From JAUWOY01 sp034431315 (lineage in GTDB: Bacteria > Chloroflexota > Anaerolineae > VGOG01), in contig DAOUDK010000064.1 of assembly GCA_034431315.1 (NCBI GenBank), positions 1-22,179 on the forward strand: a stretch of 22,179 nt of DNA. Direction: 5' to 3'. The first letter of the stretch is position 1. Each line of letters starts with the position of its first letter. Under the pieces are notes generated by a model. That model was not told where the DNA came from. It searched no databases and saw nothing but the letters and a program-made list of their open reading frames with translations. Both the position numbers and the translations under genes were made by a program. Shown piece by piece: positions 1 through 7,420 of this stretch.

Positions 1-204
1 ACCAAGAGAAGCCCTGTAGCTGCCAAGATCGCATCTCAGACACTTGCACAGCTTGATCATCATAAAACAGAAAGCTAAACTGTCCTCGTGAGTCTCTGGC
101 AAGGCAGAAACTCGCTCCACTAACTCATCCCATTGCTCATCCCTCAGACCCTTGAGGCCTGGGATACAGCGGGGTGGAAACAAGATCTCGCTCTCAGGAT
201 ACAT
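1..204 (-). CDS. Hypothetical protein, N-terminal part, cut by the window edge
   Basis: An open frame of 68 codons starts with ATG at 204 and runs off the left edge with no stop. A GGAGGT ribosome binding site sits 10 bases before the ATG, which supports a real gene. The visible N-terminus begins MYPESEILFPPRCIPGLKGL and carries three close cysteines at residues 53, 55 and 58 (CKCLRC) before the edge. I do not assign a function; the cysteine cluster could be a metal site if more cysteines follow outside the window. It lies 35 bases after the M50 protease gene on the same strand and is probably co-transcribed with it. Confidence 0.6.
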   Translation of the reverse strand, partial: MYPESEILFPPRCIPGLKGLRDEQWDELVERVSALPETHEDSLAFCFMMIKLCKCLRCDLGSYRASLG

Positions 205-239
205 TTGTTACAATACCTCCACCTTCTGAATTAGTCCCC

Positions 240-1361
240 TCAGGCTCCCAACGCCGTCCGCACCTCCAAATAGTGGAGCACATCGCTGCGGCGCAGCAAG
301 CCTATTAACCTTCCCCCCTCCACCACCGGAAGCTGGCGAACGTCACGAGCGTTCAGACGCGCCAGGATGGTACTGCCATCATCCCCAGGGGAAACAGTCT
401 CCAACTCCGCCCAAGGGGTCATGACTTCGCTTACCCGCGTGTAGGCCCACTTCTCCCGGGGAACAGTTTTGACGTCGTGCAAGCAGATGATGCCCTGCAG
501 CATACCGGCATCGGCCACGGGAAAGGAGTGCTCGCGGCGGCGCAATACGTACTCGTCCACTAACTGCTGCAGGGTGAGATCCCCGCTCACCGTGGCGAAG
601 TCCGCGCTCATGAGATCGCCAGCTCTGACCTCCCCCAGCATCTCTCTGACCAGCACCTGGCGATAGCCGCTGCTGGCTGCACTGTGCAGAAACCAGCCGA
701 TGAAGATGATCCAAAGTCCATCGAGCCATCCGCCCCCGAAGATCTGCCAGGTGCCCACCAGCATGAAAAGGAAGGCTATCCCCTGACCAGCCCAAGTGGC
801 CAGCCGGGTGGCCAGCTTCAGGTTTCCGCTGAGCCCCCAGATCAACGCCCGCAGCACTCGCCCCCCATCCAAAGGGAAGCCAGGGATGAGGTTGAAAAGG
901 GCCAGAGTAACGTTGATCATGGCCAGATAGCGAGCTAAAGCGCTCAAGGGCTGAAAGAGACCTCGAGTCAAAAACCAGAGGACGCCGAAGGCCACCCCGA
1001 TGACCAGGCTGAAGAGGGGCCCCACGATGGCCATGAGCAACTCCTTGAGCGGCTCGTCCGGCTCCTCGGCGATCCTGGCCACACCGCCGAAGATGAAGAG
1101 GGTGATACTGCGCACCCCCTCTCCTTGGCTGATGGCCACCACGGAGTGGGCCAACTCGTGGCCCAACACCGAGCCGAAGAAGAGAATGCTGGTAACCACG
1201 CCCACCGTCCAATGTAACCAGGTCGGCCAGCGGGGATATTGCTCTGGAAAATAGGTTCCAGCCAGGGTCCAGATGACCAAGGCAAAGATGATAAGCCAAC
1301 TGGAATCTATGTTGATGTCTATGCCAAAGATCTTCCCGATACGCCAGGTGGTTCTCATCAT
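240..1361 (-). CDS. Site-2-type M50 metalloprotease with C-terminal CBS pair
   Basis: A 373-residue integral membrane zinc protease of the M50 (site-2 protease/SpoIVFB-like) family, expected to cut substrates within the membrane. The zinc motif HELAH is at residues 68-72 and the third ligand is probably D165 in the FPLDGG motif (family NPDG equivalent). Hydrophobic membrane segments fill roughly residues 20-225. Residues about 245-373 form two CBS repeats, which in this family usually sense adenine nucleotides. The frame opens with two consecutive ATGs; the GGAG site is better spaced for the second (1358). A 144-base gap with a heptamer repeat array separates it from the ferritin-like gene upstream. 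The substrate cannot be inferred. Confidence 0.9.
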   Translation of the reverse strand: MMRTTWRIGKIFGIDINIDSSWLIIFALVIWTLAGTYFPEQYPRWPTWLHWTVGVVTSILFFGSVLGHELAHSVVAISQGEGVRSITLFIFGGVARIAEEPDEPLKELLMAIVGPLFSLVIGVAFGVLWFLTRGLFQPLSALARYLAMINVTLALFNLIPGFPLDGGRVLRALIWGLSGNLKLATRLATWAGQGIAFLFMLVGTWQIFGGGWLDGLWIIFIGWFLHSAASSGYRQVLVREMLGEVRAGDLMSADFATVSGDLTLQQLVDEYVLRRREHSFPVADAGMLQGIICLHDVKTVPREKWAYTRVSEVMTPWAELETVSPGDDGSTILARLNARDVRQLPVVEGGRLIGLLRRSDVLHYLEVRTALGA

Positions 1362-1457
1362 TCACTCCCTCAGGTTGAGTTTTCAGGAGCCAGACAATCC
1401 CTCATATTCTACCAAATTTAACCGCGTTCGTCAAGGGTTTATGTCAAAACAAGCGCT

Positions 1458-1499
1458 GGATGTTGGAAGTTGGAGGTTGGAAATTAGAGATTGGAGATA
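1458..1499. repeat. Heptamer tandem array (6 diverged copies)
   Basis: Six consecutive 7-base units on the + strand (GGATGTT, GGAAGTT, GGAGGTT, GGAAATT, AGAGATT, GGAGATA) fill the gap between the ferritin-like gene and the M50 gene. The unit is the same as in the array at 4094-4201. No inverted partner arm is present here, so this looks like half of such an element. No open frame or terminator is seen in the rest of the 1362-1505 gap. Confidence 0.8.
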
Positions 1500-1505
1500 T
1501 TGGCC

Positions 1506-2000
1506 TTACAGCCCGCGCCAGCTTCCGGTGCTTACCAGGTGCTCGTAGTTGAGCATCAGGATGTCGAAGTAAACGTGCTCGTCGCTGGCCAGACGCTGAT
1601 ACATCTCCTTGCCGGCAGGATCGGCGGTTTCGGTTGCCGCCTTCCTGTACAGTTCGTAACTCTCGTTTTCGACCTGCAGCGCGAACAGCAGGGCGTCAAT
1701 ATCGCTGGCTTTGGGGTCAATGACATTCTCTTCCGGTGGAAAGAGGGGTTTGTCCAAATCCACGGGCTCCACCTCTATCTCATCGGAGAAGGAGACCCAC
1801 CCTTTGCCCGCGCTTAGGGCCTCGTACTGATCCCGCACGATGCACAGGTGCAGTTTCTCGTCATCGGCCAGGGAGAGAAACATCTCCCGACCGCGCGGGT
1901 CCGTCGTCCTTTCCGCGGCCTCGACATAGAACTTATAACCGTCCTGCTCCAGACGAATGGCCTGGCGCAAGGCTTGCAAGGCAACAGTGTTTTCCTGCAT
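1506..2000 (-). CDS. Ferritin-like (rubrerythrin-type) two-repeat protein
   Basis: A 164-residue four-helix ferritin-like protein with two related halves. The first half has E18 (in LEQDGYKFY) and a DDEKLH motif (ExxH, a usual di-iron ligand pair). The second half has VENESYELY, then SDEHVYF, where the expected ExxH histidine is a tyrosine, so the second metal half-site may be altered. The linker contains the sequence DLDKPLFPPEE, shared with the paralogue at 4202-4768. The longer frame reaches back to 2132 inside transketolase, but ATG at 2000 has a good GGAG site and gives the family N-terminus. It follows transketolase by 16 bases. Family function would be iron or peroxide handling; the exact reaction is not known. 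Confidence 0.85.
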   Translation of the reverse strand: MQENTVALQALRQAIRLEQDGYKFYVEAAERTTDPRGREMFLSLADDEKLHLCIVRDQYEALSAGKGWVSFSDEIEVEPVDLDKPLFPPEENVIDPKASDIDALLFALQVENESYELYRKAATETADPAGKEMYQRLASDEHVYFDILMLNYEHLVSTGSWRGL

Positions 2001-2016
2001 TTCTATCACTCCTTCT

Positions 2017-4077
2017 CTATGTTCTTTTTTCCAGCATCTCCAAAGCGCGGGCGGCGACGTTCTCCGCCGTGAAACCGTACTTCTCCCACAGCACTTTGTA
2101 CGGCGCCGAGGCCCCAAAGCCTTCGATGCCAATCACATCGCCCCCGTCCCCAACGTAGCGACGCCAGCCCTGCGGTACCCCAGCCTCGATGGCCAGGCGG
2201 GCCGTCACCTCGGGAGGCAACACTTCGTCACGGTAGGACTGGGGCTGCCGCTCGAAGAGATCCCAACTGGGCATGCTCACCACGCGGGCCTTCACGCCCT
2301 GCTCAACCAGCCGCCCCTGGGCTGCGAGGGCGACGTGCACCTCGGAGCCGGTGGCAATCAGGATGACGTCGGGCCGCCCCCCGTCCGCGTCGGCCAGGAC
2401 GTAGGCTCCGCGCGCCAGCCCTTCGACAGGCTCAGGACAAAGCCCATCGGCGGGGGCCAGTGCAGCGCGATCCAGCACGGGCAGCTTTTGGCGGGTGAGG
2501 AGCAGCGCCACCGGCCCCTTGCGGTGCTCCAGGGCCACGCGCCAGGCGGCGACCGTCTCGGCCGCGTCGGCAGGGCGGATCACGGCGAGGTGAGGGATAG
2601 CCCGCAGCGCAGCCAGTTGCTCCACCGGCTGGTGGGTCGGCCCATCCTCGCCGATGCCTATGCTGTCGTGGGTGAAGACGTAGACGACGGGCAGCTCCAT
2701 CATCGCCGCCAGACGGATGCTGGGGCGCATGTAGTCGGAGAAGACGAGGAAGGTGCTGCCGTAGGGGATCACCCCGCCATGCAGGGCCATGCCGCTCAGG
2801 ATGCCGCCCATGGCGTGCTCGCGCACCCCGAAATGGAAGTTGCGGCCGCCAGGGTCGTCGGCGGAGAAGTCACCGTAGCCGTCCAGGTAGGTCTTGCAGG
2901 ACGGAGCCAGATCCGCCGAGCCGCCGATCAGGGTGGGCAGATGGGGGGCGACGGCGTTGAGCACCTTGCCCGAGGCGACGCGGGTGGCCAGTGGGCCATC
3001 ATCCGGCTTGAAAGTGGGCAGGTCCGCGTCCCAGCCCGCAGGCAACTCGCCAGCCATCGCCACGCGCCACTCCTCGGCCAGATCGGGATACTCGGCGGCG
3101 TAGGCCTGGAAGCGGGCCTGCCACTCCGCCTCCCATGCCCGCCCCCTCTCCAGAGCCTGGCGAAAATGGGCCAGGGCCTGGTCGGGGATGAGGAACGGCG
3201 GCTCGGTGGGCCAGCCCAGGTTCTCCTTGGTAAGCCGCAGCTCCTCCTCGCCCAGCGGTGTGCCGTGAACCCCGGCGGTGTCCTGCTTGTTCGGGCTGCC
3301 GTAGCCAATGTGGGTGCGGGCGATGATGAGCGAAGGGCGGGGGTCAGCCTGCGCAGCACCGATGGCGGCGGCGATGCCCTCCAGGTCGTACCCGTCCACG
3401 TGCTGCACGTGCCAACCGTAGGCCTCAAAGCGCTGACCCCGATCCTCGGTGAAGGCCAGGTCGGTGCTGCCCTCGATGGTGATGCGGTTGTCGTCGTACA
3501 GGTAGATCAGCTTGCCCAGGCGCAGGTGGCCGGCCAGCGACGCGGCCTCCGATGCCACCCCCTCCATCAGGTCGCCGTCGCTGACGATGGCGTAGACGTA
3601 GTGGTCAACGATCTTGTGGCCGGGGCGCCCTTCGGCAGGCTCAGGGGGCACGTTGAAGTGAGCGGCCAGGTAGGCCTCGGCGATGGCCATGCCCACCCCG
3701 TTAGTGAAGCCCTGCCCCAGCGGGCCGGTGGTGGTCTCCACCCCCGCTGTCAGGCCGTACTCAGGATGGCCGGGAGTGCGGCTGCCCCACTGCCGGAAAC
3801 TCTGCAGCTCCTCCAGCGGCAGATCATAGCCAGTGAGGTGCAGCAGGCCGTAGAGCAGCATGGAACCGTGCCCCGCCGAGAGGACGAAGCGATCCCGGTC
3901 TGTCCAGGTCGGATTGACCGGATTATGTCGCAGGAAGCGCGTCCACAGGACGTAGGCCATAGCCGCCGCGCCCATAGGCAAGCCCGGGTGGCCAGAGTTG
4001 GCTTTCTGCACCCCATCCATGGCCAGAGTGCGGATGGTGTTGATGCACAACTGATCCAGATTCTCATGGTGTGTCAT
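2017..4077 (-). CDS. tkt: Transketolase
   Basis: A full-length transketolase (686 residues), the thiamine-diphosphate enzyme that moves two-carbon units between sugar phosphates in the pentose phosphate pathway. Visible hallmarks are the N-terminal NSGHPGLPMG loop, LSAGHGSMLLYGLL, the ThDP/metal motif VSDGDLMEG with a downstream DDN, and the pyrimidine-domain motifs GVREHAMGG and THDSIGIGEDGPTHQP. ATG at 4077 has an AAGGAG site 6-7 bases upstream. Two 8-residue stretches, VPPEPAEG at 143-150 and LCPEPVEG at 546-553, interrupt otherwise ordinary family sequence and are described separately. The gene sits inside a redox operon, which fits a role in feeding NADPH or pentose metabolism, though this is inference. 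Confidence 0.97.
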   Translation of the reverse strand: MTHHENLDQLCINTIRTLAMDGVQKANSGHPGLPMGAAAMAYVLWTRFLRHNPVNPTWTDRDRFVLSAGHGSMLLYGLLHLTGYDLPLEELQSFRQWGSRTPGHPEYGLTAGVETTTGPLGQGFTNGVGMAIAEAYLAAHFNVPPEPAEGRPGHKIVDHYVYAIVSDGDLMEGVASEAASLAGHLRLGKLIYLYDDNRITIEGSTDLAFTEDRGQRFEAYGWHVQHVDGYDLEGIAAAIGAAQADPRPSLIIARTHIGYGSPNKQDTAGVHGTPLGEEELRLTKENLGWPTEPPFLIPDQALAHFRQALERGRAWEAEWQARFQAYAAEYPDLAEEWRVAMAGELPAGWDADLPTFKPDDGPLATRVASGKVLNAVAPHLPTLIGGSADLAPSCKTYLDGYGDFSADDPGGRNFHFGVREHAMGGILSGMALHGGVIPYGSTFLVFSDYMRPSIRLAAMMELPVVYVFTHDSIGIGEDGPTHQPVEQLAALRAIPHLAVIRPADAAETVAAWRVALEHRKGPVALLLTRQKLPVLDRAALAPADGLCPEPVEGLARGAYVLADADGGRPDVILIATGSEVHVALAAQGRLVEQGVKARVVSMPSWDLFERQPQSYRDEVLPPEVTARLAIEAGVPQGWRRYVGDGGDVIGIEGFGASAPYKVLWEKYGFTAENVAARALEMLEKRT
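2419..2442 (-). repeat. 24-bp in-frame insertion of PEPVEG type in tkt
   Basis: Codons 546-553 of transketolase encode LCPEPVEG. Removing them joins ADG directly to LARGAYVLADADGG, the expected family sequence, so exactly 24 bases look inserted. The coding-strand core CCTGAGCCTGTCGAAGG matches the copy at 3628-3651 except for one base. Similar PEPVEG-encoding repeats are, from memory, common in Chloroflexota genomes. Confidence 0.8.
3628..3651 (-). repeat. Second 24-bp in-frame insertion of PEPAEG type in tkt
   Basis: Codons 143-150 encode VPPEPAEG between HFN and RPGHKIVDHY; ordinary transketolases run directly from the asparagine into RPGHEIVDHY. The coding-strand core CCTGAGCCTGCCGAAGG is the same element as at 2419-2442 with one substitution. 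Both copies have the same orientation and length and keep the reading frame. Confidence 0.8.
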
Positions 4078-4093
4078 TTGCTCTCCTTATGCT

Positions 4094-4201
4094 GGAAGTT
4101 AGAAGTTGGAAGTTAGAAGTTGGAAGTTAGAAGTTGGATTTCCAACCTCCAACCTCCAACTTCCAATCTCCAATTTCCAATTTCCAATTTCCAACCTCCA
4201 A
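4094..4201. repeat. Inverted array of heptamers between ferritin-like gene and tkt
   Basis: About fifteen 7-base units in strict phase. The left arm alternates GGAAGTT and AGAAGTT; after GGATTTC the array switches to the complementary type (CAACCTC, CAACTTC, CAATCTC, CAATTTC). The two arms can pair into a long imperfect hairpin. It fills nearly all of the 124-base gap and abuts the stop codon of the ferritin-like gene. It carries no ORF of its own. Function unknown; the RNA hairpin could affect stability or separate expression of the two genes. Confidence 0.85.
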
Positions 4202-4768
4202 TCATCCCTCGAAGAAGGGCAGCTCCCAGTCGTCCCACCAGTGCTTGTTATCGCTGAGGTAATCGTAGGCATCCTGCAGGATTTTGTAGTGGCGGTTTTC
4301 CCATTTCATCAGGAACTGGTAGGCCCGGCGACCCAGGGGATCGTCGGTCTCGGCGGCAGCCTTCTCGTACATCTTGTAGAATTCCTCTTCTACATTCATG
4401 CCGAACTCCAAAACTGCCAGATCACCAGCTAACCCTTCGACGTCGTAGGCGGCCCACGTCGCTTTGAACGGGGACTCCTCCTGTGGAGCCAGTTCTTCCC
4501 CAGGAAAGAGGGGCTTGGTGATATCCACCTCTACCTCGCGGGCAATGGCCTCCGCCGGGTCTACCCAGCCCTCGCCGGCGATGAGGGAATCGTATTCCAC
4601 CAGCAGCAGAGCCAGGTGCCTCTCCTCGTCTTTAGCCAGGGTGCGAAAAGTGCCCTGGCCCGCCGGGTCGGCGCTTCGCTCCGAAGCCTCCAGGTAGAAG
4701 CGATACCCTTCTCGCTCGCTCTCCATAGCCCGACGCAAAACGGCCAAGGCCTCCTCTTGCTTGTTCAT
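4202..4768 (-). CDS. Ferritin-like (rubrerythrin-type) two-repeat protein
   Basis: A 188-residue ferritin-like protein related to the product of 1506-2000. The first half has ESEREGYRFY and DEERH (ExxH); the second has EEEFYKMY and WENRH (ExxH), so both metal half-sites look complete. The linker again contains a DITKPLFPGEE segment and is longer than in the paralogue. The C-terminus is rich in tryptophan and acidic residues (KHWWDDWELPFFEG). ATG at 4768 has an AGAGGTG site 7 bases upstream. It follows the rubredoxin reductase gene by 15 bases, which suggests it may accept electrons from rubredoxin as rubrerythrins do, although it has no rubredoxin-like domain of its own. Confidence 0.85.
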   Translation of the reverse strand: MNKQEEALAVLRRAMESEREGYRFYLEASERSADPAGQGTFRTLAKDEERHLALLLVEYDSLIAGEGWVDPAEAIAREVEVDITKPLFPGEELAPQEESPFKATWAAYDVEGLAGDLAVLEFGMNVEEEFYKMYEKAAAETDDPLGRRAYQFLMKWENRHYKILQDAYDYLSDNKHWWDDWELPFFEG

Positions 4769-4783
4769 AGTTTACACCTCTTT

Positions 4784-5989
4784 CTAAAGCAATCCCTTCC
4801 AATCGAAGTCATCATCCAACAGCCTCTCGACATAGCGAGAGACATCGGCCTCTGCCCGGATCAACCGGCTTATTGGCGCCACGTCCTTCCTATCGCCCAG
4901 CAGGATAGCTCCCACCAGCCGCCCATCTTTTAGCACCAGCTTCTTGTAGACCCCGGCCTCAGACTTCCTCAATTCCTGGTAGCCCTCGCCCTCTGGAGGA
5001 TGGACTACCCCAATGGAAGTGCAGTCAACGCCCACCACCTGCAAGGTGTTGGAGGAGACGGTGCCTCGGTACTCGGCTTGCTCCCATCCCAGCATGTTGG
5101 CTGCCGCCACTCTGGCCTGTTCCAGACAGGCGGGGATGATGCCGTAGACCCGGCCCTGGCACTCGGCCACATCGCCGGCGGCGTAGATGTCGTCCGCGCT
5201 GGTGCGCAGGTGCTCATCCACCACCACGCCCCGGCTGACCGCCAGCCCGGCCTCCTGAGCCAACCCCACGTTGCAGCGGACGCCAGCCGAGATGAGGATC
5301 AGATCGCCCTCTATCCTCCGCCCGTCCTGCAGCAGAAGCCCGCTAGCCTGCCCATCGCCCAGGATGGCCCGACAGGAAGCGTTCAAGGTCACCCCAATGC
5401 CCACAGCCCCTATCAGCTCCTTCATCAAGGCCCCTCCCTCGGCATCGAGCTGGCGGCGGAGGAGATACGGCCCCCGCTCCAGAACGGTCACCTCCAGCCC
5501 CAGCACCGTGAGGGCCCTAGCCGCCTCCAGGCCCAAAAGCCCACCGCCTACGACCACAGCCCGCTTCGCCCCTTCGGCCCACCTCTTGATGGCCAGGGCA
5601 TCCCCGATGGTGCGGAGGCTGAACACGCCACCTTTGCCCACGCCCTCGACGGGCGGGATGAAAGGGCGGCTGCCAGTGGCCAGGAGCAGCCGGTCGTAGG
5701 AAACCTCACGGCCATCGGCCAGGGCGATCCGCTTCGCCCTGGGATCGAGCCCCACCACCTCAACCCCCAGGTGCACGGCGATGCCCCGCTTCTCGTACCA
5801 GGCCGGGGGATAGAGGGGCAGCTCCTCCAGCTCGATCTCCCCTGCCAGGAAACTCTGGAGGCGCGGTCTGGGGTAGTAGTGATGGGCTTCCTGGGTGTAG
5901 ACCTCGACTTCAGCCCCTGACTCTGAGAGGGCTCTGGCCGCGGTGACGCCGGCCACACCGTTGCCGATGATGACAAAGCGCCTTTTCAT
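4784..5989 (-). CDS. NAD(P)H:rubredoxin oxidoreductase (FAD-dependent)
   Basis: A 401-residue pyridine nucleotide-disulfide oxidoreductase-fold flavoprotein. The FAD motif is at the N-terminus (VIIGNGVAGVTAARAL), the NAD(P) motif in the middle (VVVGGGLLGLEAARAL), and the second FAD motif is IYAAGDVAEC. The YYPRPRLQSFLAGE segment and the absence of a CxxC redox pair match the rubredoxin/nitrite reductase-type branch. Its ATG overlaps the rubredoxin stop codon (ATGA, 5986-5989), so the two are translationally coupled; this fixes the likely partner as rubredoxin. It would pass electrons from NAD(P)H made by the upstream hydrogenase to rubredoxin for superoxide reductase, rubrerythrin and flavodiiron protein. 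The NADH versus NADPH preference is not visible. Confidence 0.9.
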   Translation of the reverse strand: MKRRFVIIGNGVAGVTAARALSESGAEVEVYTQEAHHYYPRPRLQSFLAGEIELEELPLYPPAWYEKRGIAVHLGVEVVGLDPRAKRIALADGREVSYDRLLLATGSRPFIPPVEGVGKGGVFSLRTIGDALAIKRWAEGAKRAVVVGGGLLGLEAARALTVLGLEVTVLERGPYLLRRQLDAEGGALMKELIGAVGIGVTLNASCRAILGDGQASGLLLQDGRRIEGDLILISAGVRCNVGLAQEAGLAVSRGVVVDEHLRTSADDIYAAGDVAECQGRVYGIIPACLEQARVAAANMLGWEQAEYRGTVSSNTLQVVGVDCTSIGVVHPPEGEGYQELRKSEAGVYKKLVLKDGRLVGAILLGDRKDVAPISRLIRAEADVSRYVERLLDDDFDWKGLL

Positions 5990-6147
5990 TCGAGCTTCTC
6001 GAACATGTCCTTACCGGCCCCACATTCGGGGCAGACCCAGTCGTCGGGCAGGTCCTCGAAGGGTGTGCCCGGCGGTATGCCGCCGTCGGGGTCTCCCTCT
6101 GCAGGATCGTAAACGTACCCGCAGACCAAACATTCCCACTTCTCCAT
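5986..6147 (-). CDS. Rubredoxin
   Basis: A 53-residue one-iron electron carrier. The four cysteine ligands are in CLVCGYVYDP near the start and CPECGAGKDMFEKLE at the end, with the usual GIPPGTPFEDLPDDWVCP core. The frame extends upstream to 6192, but ATG at 6147 has an AGGAGG site and gives the normal family length; the extra 15 residues would overlap the hydrogenase gene. It starts 13 bases after the hydrogenase large subunit stop and overlaps the reductase gene by 4 bases. It is the likely hub between hydrogenase-derived NAD(P)H and the oxygen-defence enzymes. Confidence 0.95.
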   Translation of the reverse strand: MEKWECLVCGYVYDPAEGDPDGGIPPGTPFEDLPDDWVCPECGAGKDMFEKLE

Positions 6148-6160
6148 TCTCTCCTCCTCT

Positions 6161-7420
6161 TTAATGGACTGAGCAAGAAAAACAGGGATCATAGCTTCTG
6201 ATCAGTTCCTCGCATCGAAGAGCAGCCTCTTTCTCCGAGAGGTCAAGAAGGCTTGGCGCCAGCTCCCGAAGGTCCTTTTCCATGTTGAAGACGGTGTGCG
6301 CCGTGGGGGTGACGATGTTAGCCTTCTCCACCACCCCCTTGTCGTTGAGGCGGTACTTGTGATAGAGCAAACCCCTGGGGGCCTCAGTTATCGCACAGCC
6401 CTCCCCGGCCCTGACCGCGAAGGCCCTCCTCTCCTCTTTGAGGTCAAGCCCTTCGATGATGGACACACATTCATCCACGCAGTGAAGCACCTCCAAAGCC
6501 TGGGCCAAATTGTTGTGGAAGGGATTATGGCTGGGGGGCTCGAAACCCACCTCCCTGGCAGCCTCTTTGGCGCCTTCGGAGAGCTGATGGAAATTGAGGT
6601 TCACCCTGGCCAGGGCTCCCACCCTGAAGGCTCCTCTGCCTTTCACTACAGAGCGCTTGGCCATGGCATAGGGGACCTGCTCTTCCTGGAAATAGTCCTG
6701 GTATTCCCCTTCGGCAATATCCAATCCTTCGCTGGAGACCACCCTCCCCTCAGTGAAAGCATATCTTTCAGGGTTTCTGAGGGCCACGTACTCGCTCCTG
6801 CTTTGGAGGTCTGGGTAGGGAAGGTTGGCGAAGAGCCGCACCGTCTCCAGGGCATCCTCCTTTATGCCCTTCAACGCTTCGGCCAGCCGGCGCAGCTCGC
6901 TGATGGAGGGAAGGCGCGTGAAGCCGTTCACCACGGCCGTTACGGGATGGAGGGCTCTTCCCCCTATGGCCCTGGTGAGGTCATTGGCCACCGTTTTCAT
7001 CCTCAAGAGACGCCCTATCTCCTGGCCATAATCCGGCAGCATACCCACGACGCTTTCGTAGCCCAGGTAGTCGGGGAGGGCGAGCATGTAGAGGTGCACT
7101 AAATGGCTGGCCAGGATCTGACTCAAAGCCATCAGCCGGCGGAGGGTTTTGGTCTGCTGACTGGGATTTATACCCAGGGCCTTCTCCAGGGACTTGAGTG
7201 CGGTGAGCATGTGGGAGACGGGGCAGATTCCGCATATCCTGGCCACCAGGTCGGGTACCTCGTAGTACTTCCGTCCCACCAGAAAGCCCTCGAAGAACCT
7301 GGGCGGTTCCCACACGTCCAACACCAGCTCCTTGACCTGCCCGACGGAAACTTTTATCTTGAGGCCCGCTTCTCCTTCGACCCTGGCTACGTATCCTATC
7401 TCTATCTTCCTACTACTCAT
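6161..7420 (-). CDS. hydA: [NiFe] hydrogenase large (alpha) subunit, group 3b type
   Basis: The catalytic subunit of a cytoplasmic bidirectional NAD(P)-linked [NiFe] hydrogenase, 419 residues from ATG 7420. The N-terminal nickel motif is RICGICPVSH (C63, C66) and the C-terminal one DPCFSCSVH (C413, C416). A frame starting at 7462 is open, but 7420 has an AAAGGAG site and overlaps the small subunit by 8 bases, as usual in this operon. Unusually, the stop codon TAA follows the final histidine directly, so no C-terminal peptide is left for a maturation endopeptidase to remove. The cysteines are TGC/TGT, so this is not a selenium (NiFeSe) enzyme. The order beta-gamma-delta-alpha equals that of Pyrococcus sulfhydrogenase. 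No hyp maturation genes are in the window. Confidence 0.95.
   Translation of the reverse strand: MSSRKIEIGYVARVEGEAGLKIKVSVGQVKELVLDVWEPPRFFEGFLVGRKYYEVPDLVARICGICPVSHMLTALKSLEKALGINPSQQTKTLRRLMALSQILASHLVHLYMLALPDYLGYESVVGMLPDYGQEIGRLLRMKTVANDLTRAIGGRALHPVTAVVNGFTRLPSISELRRLAEALKGIKEDALETVRLFANLPYPDLQSRSEYVALRNPERYAFTEGRVVSSEGLDIAEGEYQDYFQEEQVPYAMAKRSVVKGRGAFRVGALARVNLNFHQLSEGAKEAAREVGFEPPSHNPFHNNLAQALEVLHCVDECVSIIEGLDLKEERRAFAVRAGEGCAITEAPRGLLYHKYRLNDKGVVEKANIVTPTAHTVFNMEKDLRELAPSLLDLSEKEAALRCEELIRSYDPCFSCSVH

Noticed and set aside
2001..2132. 44-residue N-terminal extension of the ferritin-like protein
   Set aside because: It overlaps the 3' end of transketolase out of frame; ATG at 2000 has a proper ribosome site.
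1957..4116. 719-codon + strand open frame opposite transketolase, and other long + strand frames (5000-5920, 6296-7102, 16057-17283)
   Set aside because: They lie exactly opposite clear genes in GC-rich DNA, have low-complexity translations without family motifs, and lack consistent ribosome sites. They are shadows of the minus-strand genes.
4094..4201. CRISPR array
   Set aside because: Units are 7 bases with no spacers; the layout is a phased heptamer array with an inverted arm.
6161..7420. NiFeSe hydrogenase
   Set aside because: The C-terminal motif uses TGT and TGC codons (DPCFSC); there is no UGA in it.
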